Of a stretch of DNA of 64,000 nucleotides, positions 60,349 to 64,000 are shown one piece after another. This stretch comes from RUG12461 sp045657665. GTDB taxonomy: Bacteria; Bacillota; Clostridia; Lachnospirales; Lachnospiraceae. The stretch lies in the NCBI GenBank assembly GCA_045657665.1, contig JAZOTN010000033.1, forward strand, positions 62,001-126,000, read 5' to 3'. Numbering within the stretch: the first letter of the stretch is position 1; every line of letters begins with the position of its first letter. The position numbers were made by a program, and so were the translations under genes. A model generated the notes under the pieces. The model did not search any database, was not told the origin of the DNA, and worked only from the letters and a program-made list of their open reading frames with translations.

Positions 60349-61623
60349 ATGAAGAGAAAATCACTTGTTTTGTTCATGGCCGGAATGATAGGTACTCTGC
60401 TTGCAGCGGGCTGCGGGAGCGAGGCTCCGTCTCCTGCAGGTGAGAACATACAGGAAACGGAGCAGTCAGAGAAAGAGGAAATTTCCGAAGAGAGTAATAA
60501 CGCAGGAACAGAGAAAGAAGAAACAAATAAAGAAGAAACAAATAAAGAAGAAGCAGAGAAGGATTCTGCTGCGAAATTATCAAAGGAACAGTGCGAGGAA
60601 GAGACCGATCAGCTCCTTATGAAAGAACCGGTTTATCCGGATAATGCAGTGACGCTCAAGGCGATGGCAGACTGTGTGACATGTGCAGGTACGGTAGACC
60701 AGTCAGGTGTGCTTTTCTATGATCTGGATGAGGACAGTAAAGCGCGGCTTCGTTATCGTTTCCTTCAAGCCGTAATGTGGGGAGATTCGGATCTGTATGA
60801 AGAGATCGCAATGATCATGGATGATGACAGCCGCGGTATTTTTCTTGGAGATGCAAAGGAATTGTTCGTTGATGCGTATGGAGATGGTGAGTTCACGCCG
60901 ACCGAGCATGAACGGATAGAAGACGGATACCTTATTCCGGAGTTCGGAGATGGGGAGGCCGTTGATCTTCTGATGGGTGCACAGTATTTCGAGGATGACG
61001 ACTATATCCTTCTCAGCGGACCGATTTTTTATGAAAGCAATGGCGAGGGAGAAATGTATGAAGGGTGCGCGGACATTTTGTTTGAAAAGAATCCCGACAG
61101 CAGATTCGGGGTCACTCTTTTGTACAGCAGATTACGCGATGTCAACATTGGGATCGCTTCCGTGGACACGTCTTCCGAGCTTTCCCCGTCGGGAGAAATA
61201 ACATATTCCGGAGACAATCTCATAGACGGCGATCCGTCCACTGTCTGGGCTGAGGGTGTCCCGGGTACAGGTGTCGGGGAGACGATCACGCTTCATCTTC
61301 TTAATAAACAGCCCGTATACGGCATTCAGATAGTGATCGGCTACACCGCAAGCTATGAGCAATATATCAATAACGGGATGCCGACGGATATCGAAGTTGA
61401 CTTTGGCGGCGGGGCAGTTGCCGAAGAGCACGATCTTTGGGGCTATGCGAGCGAAAACTTTTCTCCGCAGGATCTTGCCGATATGAACCGGTTCAGGATC
61501 GGACTTGATGAGCCGGTAGAGACAGATACTGTTACAATAAAGATCACCGGAGCAAAGAAGGGTGAAAAGTATGATGATACCTGCATAAGCGAGGTGCTGG
61601 TGTATGGCTCCGGGATACTATAG
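60349..61623 (+). CDS. Lipoprotein with discoidin-like C-terminal domain
   Basis: 424 residues. Signal MKRKSLVLFMAGMIGTLLAAGC with lipobox LAAGC, a Glu/Lys/Asn-rich linker with a KEETN repeat, a middle acidic domain with several Cys, and a C-terminal beta domain (about 290-420, NLIDGDPSTVWAEGVPG, then ETITLHL) typical of F5/8-type or NADase-linked glycan-binding modules. It should bind a surface ligand; no enzyme domain is visible. ATG 60349 is used, longer in-frame starts at 60268 and 60301 exist. Confidence 0.85.
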   Translation: MKRKSLVLFMAGMIGTLLAAGCGSEAPSPAGENIQETEQSEKEEISEESNNAGTEKEETNKEETNKEEAEKDSAAKLSKEQCEEETDQLLMKEPVYPDNAVTLKAMADCVTCAGTVDQSGVLFYDLDEDSKARLRYRFLQAVMWGDSDLYEEIAMIMDDDSRGIFLGDAKELFVDAYGDGEFTPTEHERIEDGYLIPEFGDGEAVDLLMGAQYFEDDDYILLSGPIFYESNGEGEMYEGCADILFEKNPDSRFGVTLLYSRLRDVNIGIASVDTSSELSPSGEITYSGDNLIDGDPSTVWAEGVPGTGVGETITLHLLNKQPVYGIQIVIGYTASYEQYINNGMPTDIEVDFGGGAVAEEHDLWGYASENFSPQDLADMNRFRIGLDEPVETDTVTIKITGAKKGEKYDDTCISEVLVYGSGIL

Positions 61624-61649
61624 GCGACACAGACCCGTCCCCTGTCTCC
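61623..61649. repeat. Dispersed palindrome, copy 7
   Basis: GGCGACACAGACCCGTCCCC then TGTCTCC, starting at the last base of the lipoprotein stop codon. Same C variant as copy 6. Confidence 0.75.
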
Positions 61650-61674
61650 TAAAAAAAGAAATGAGGTCCTGTAA

Positions 61675-62955
61675 ATGAATATGTTTATGGATCCGAACAT
61701 ACAATCCGTCGTTGCGCTGAACCTGGCGCTGATCGTGCAGCTTTGCGGCGTGGCGCTGGTAGTATTTAATGATCCATACATCAGAAAGGATAATAAACAC
61801 AGGCTCTATGCGATCGTCATTATCGTTGCTGTTTTGCTCATCGTGCCGCAGCTCAACGAACGATACGGTGATGTTCTTTTTCAGGGCAACCCGGTGTTCT
61901 GGCAGACACTGCTTTCTGCATCGGGTTATATCCTGCGCACGGTGACGCTCTTTCTTTTCATCGGACTTACCGGAAATAAATGGGGGCAAAAGCTTCTCTA
62001 TGCCATCCTCGGAGTCAATGCAGCCCTTTGTCTTTCGGCATTTTTTGTACCCTGGGTGTTTTATTATACGCCTGACGTGCATTGGCACAGAGGTCCGCTC
62101 GGTATCGTTCCGTTTATAGTCAGTTTCACTCTGATCCTTTGGATCGTGGTGGGCTCCATAATGAAATACAAGGGGATCCGGCGCAGGGAAAGAGCGGTAC
62201 CGATCATTATCTCGGTATGCGTAGCGGTGGCAGTGTGCCTTGATGTCAATCTGGACTTCAGTCCCCCGGTATCTTTCCTGACGATCGCCATGACCGAGAG
62301 CACCGTCTTTTTCTATATCTGGCTGCATCTCCAGTTTGTGCGGGAGCATGAGGCAGCGTTAAAGGCAGAGCAACGGATCCGGATCATGATGTCACAGATT
62401 CAGCCGCATTTCCTGTTCAATACGTTGTCCACTATCCAGGCACTGACGGAAACGGATCCGGAGCGGGCATCGGAAGTCATTGAAAGTTTTGCCATATATC
62501 TGCGTCAGAATATCAACTCCCTGAATCAGGACTCGCTCGTTCCGGTGCAGAAAGAGCTTGAGCATACCAGGATCTATTCGGATATTGAAAAGGTGCGTTT
62601 TCCGTCGATCCAGATCGTCTATGAGATCGAAGATGATGACTTCATGATCCCGCCGCTTACCATTCAGCCTATGGTGGAGAATGCCATCCGCCATGGTGTA
62701 AGAGGGAAAAAACAGGGCCTGGTATCTGTCCGCACTTACCGTGACGGGGAAACCCATGTGATCCTGATCTGTGACAACGGGAAAGGTTTTGATGTGGATC
62801 AAATGATGGAGGATGCGAAGAACGGCGACCATATCGGCGTCGAGAATGTACGCAGCCGGATCATCGATATGACAAAAGGTTCTTTTTCCATAGAGAGCGA
62901 GATCGGACAAGGTACGTCCATAACGATGAGAATCCCAAGCAGAGGCAGCCGATGA
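61675..62955 (+). CDS. LytS-like sensor histidine kinase
   Basis: 426 residues. About six or seven TM helices in residues 12-225, then His_kinase domain with the phospho-His in QIQPHFLFNTL (near residue 243) and a GHKL ATPase (PMVENAIRHGV, CDNGKGFD, GVENVRSRI). No periplasmic ligand domain is visible. It is cognate to the response regulator that follows, with overlapping stop/start (ATGA). RBS GAGGT precedes the ATG. Confidence 0.93.
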   Translation: MNMFMDPNIQSVVALNLALIVQLCGVALVVFNDPYIRKDNKHRLYAIVIIVAVLLIVPQLNERYGDVLFQGNPVFWQTLLSASGYILRTVTLFLFIGLTGNKWGQKLLYAILGVNAALCLSAFFVPWVFYYTPDVHWHRGPLGIVPFIVSFTLILWIVVGSIMKYKGIRRRERAVPIIISVCVAVAVCLDVNLDFSPPVSFLTIAMTESTVFFYIWLHLQFVREHEAALKAEQRIRIMMSQIQPHFLFNTLSTIQALTETDPERASEVIESFAIYLRQNINSLNQDSLVPVQKELEHTRIYSDIEKVRFPSIQIVYEIEDDDFMIPPLTIQPMVENAIRHGVRGKKQGLVSVRTYRDGETHVILICDNGKGFDVDQMMEDAKNGDHIGVENVRSRIIDMTKGSFSIESEIGQGTSITMRIPSRGSR

Positions 62956-63767
62956 CAGCGATATGTGTCGATGACGAAGAACTGATCCTTTCAAGGACGG
63001 CTTCGCTGGTGAAGAAAACAAAAAAATTTGATCAGGTGGAACCCTTTTCGGATGCAAACGAGGCGCTGGCGTTCGTTGAAAAAACGCCCGCAGAGCTGGC
63101 GCTGCTGGATATCGACATGCCCGGAATGGGAGGCCTTGAGCTTGCATCAAAGATGAAGGAGAAGTGCCCCGGGATCAAGGTCATCTTTGTGACCGGTTAT
63201 TCCGAATATGCCGTGGATGCCTATGCGATGCACGCGACCGGTTATCTTTTGAAGCCGATCTCCTATAAGAGGCTTCTTTCCGAGATCGAATACGCACTCG
63301 GAGAGACGGAAAAAGATTCGGGCAGCGCTGTCCCGTCAAAGGCCGGATCAAAAGTCAGGGTAGAGACCTTCGGATACTTTAACATTCTTGTAGACGGCAA
63401 GCCCGTAATCTTCAAACGAAGCAAGGCAAAGGAACTGCTCGCATGCCTTGTTGACCGCCAAGGACAGTTTGTTTCGAGAAAAGATCTTTTCTACATCCTT
63501 TGGGAGGATGACGATTATGACCGTGCAATGCAGAAATACCTGGACACTATTATAAGGAGCCTCCGGGACACGCTGGAAGAATATGGCATATCGGATATCT
63601 TTGAGATTGAAAAGGGGCTGATGCGCGTTGTGCCGGAAAAGTTTGACTGCGATCTCTACCGTTTCCTGAATAAGGAGAAAGAGGCGATGGAAAGCTTCCG
63701 CGGCGAATACATGAGTTCATACTCATGGGCGAGCGCGACAGAGGGGTATCTGACAGACAGAGAATAG
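62952..63767 (+). CDS. Response regulator with winged-helix output
   Basis: 271 residues. Receiver 1-120: CVDDEE, phospho-Asp in LLDIDMPGMGG, Lys in LLKPISY. The C-terminal part (about 138-235) is a winged helix of the OmpR/SARP type (VETFGYFNILVDGKPV, RSKAKELLACLVDRQG), as in regulators with a BTAD-like start, not LytTR although the kinase is LytS-like. Such kinases more often pair with LytTR. It likely controls the lipoprotein gene that follows. Confidence 0.92.
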   Translation: MTAICVDDEELILSRTASLVKKTKKFDQVEPFSDANEALAFVEKTPAELALLDIDMPGMGGLELASKMKEKCPGIKVIFVTGYSEYAVDAYAMHATGYLLKPISYKRLLSEIEYALGETEKDSGSAVPSKAGSKVRVETFGYFNILVDGKPVIFKRSKAKELLACLVDRQGQFVSRKDLFYILWEDDDYDRAMQKYLDTIIRSLRDTLEEYGISDIFEIEKGLMRVVPEKFDCDLYRFLNKEKEAMESFRGEYMSSYSWASATEGYLTDRE

Positions 63768-63866
63768 TTTTTTACCATGTTTACATCGTGACGAACATTT
63801 GTAGGACAGCCGGTGATAAGCTGTATACGAAATGATGAAAAGGTCTATGTTTTTGTCAGGAGTAAC

Positions 63867-64000
63867 ATGGTTATGAATAAGAAAATTTTTGCTCTTCTTA
63901 TCGCCTGCATTTTGATCATTGGTGCGATCACGGCATGCGGAAGAGTTACGGGAAAAACGGTTGCTGTTGCTTCGGTACCGGTTATTGCGAGAGAAGCATC
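63867..64000 (+). CDS. Lipoprotein (3' truncated)
   Basis: The first 44 codons are in the window. Signal MNKKIFALLIACILIIGAIT and lipobox ITACG are clear. AGGAG lies 4 bases before ATG 63867 and 10 before ATG 63873, and both starts are possible. It is the next gene after the two-component pair. Function not readable. Confidence 0.75.
   Translation, partial: MVMNKKIFALLIACILIIGAITACGRVTGKTVAVASVPVIAREA

Noticed and set aside
60500..60570. Tandem KEETN repeats in the lipoprotein as a mobile repeat
   Set aside because: It is only a short low-complexity linker between signal peptide and domain, common in surface lipoproteins.
1..64000. CRISPR array or c-di-GMP riboswitch
   Set aside because: No regularly spaced direct repeats with unique spacers. 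No GEMM-type consensus seen despite the c-di-GMP genes.

Overview
The window looks like chromosomal DNA of an anaerobic Gram-positive Clostridia member, most likely Lachnospiraceae. This rests on purine-rich AGGAGG-type ribosome binding sites, many lipoproteins with clostridial lipoboxes, TGn-extended -10 promoters, DUF624, DUF4956 and DUF368 membrane proteins, a PPi-type phosphofructokinase, NspC, and an abundance of c-di-GMP and chemotaxis proteins. Species identity is inference.

Layout. (1) 1-9301: an arabinan / arabinose-side-chain cluster on the + strand. It holds a sugar ABC transporter (binding protein cut by the window edge, two permeases), a cytoplasmic GH43, a GH127 beta-L-arabinofuranosidase, a GH43 lipoprotein and a GH51 alpha-L-arabinofuranosidase. 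It is followed by an unusual soluble GGDEF / dead-EAL / LamG-like protein (9344-11299). (2) 11300-17215: a large composite palindrome, a secreted SGNH-hydrolase-like protein, then a tightly overlapping operon (DUF624, two aminotransferases, DUF368 lipid-carrier transporter, PdaA-like deacetylase). (3) 17286-24462: a chemoreceptor without a sensor domain, a membrane EAL phosphodiesterase, PcrA helicase, a small membrane protein with a very acidic tail, and an m5U RNA methyltransferase. (4) 24546-33915: divergent lipoproteins, an RsbU-type PP2C phosphatase, a ComEC-like metallohydrolase, DUF4956, a RelA/SpoT-type HD domain fused to a small-molecule kinase, a STAS domain fused to a kinase-like domain, AlkD and an MBL protein. 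(5) 34001-43841: a 7TM hybrid histidine kinase, NspC, an ECF S-component, CapA, a REC/HD-GYP regulator, a repeat-bearing FapA-like protein and a DtxR/MntR regulator. (6) 43854-55219: BioY, an acquired AAA ATPase and a decayed copy of the same family on either side of a second STAS-kinase-like fusion, a GH3 lipoprotein, CopA with a fused CopZ-like domain, Pfp and a ZnuA-like lipoprotein. (7) 55305-59907: tRNA-Ser(CGA) carrying a 4.5 kb integrative mobilizable element bounded by 20-bp direct repeats. (8) 60021-64000: a small gene, a lipoprotein, a LytS-like kinase with its response regulator, and the start of a lipoprotein.

The two most interesting signals are these. First, two STAS domains are fused to kinase-like domains whose catalytic Asp is replaced by Asn. 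They sit near a relative that keeps the Asp but is fused to a (p)ppGpp-hydrolase-like HD domain, and near an RsbU-type phosphatase. Second, a 26-28 bp imperfect palindrome family (consensus close to GAGACACAGAACCGTCCCCT followed by GTCTC) lies at gene ends at six separated places between 27.9 and 61.6 kb, with no transposase for it in the window.
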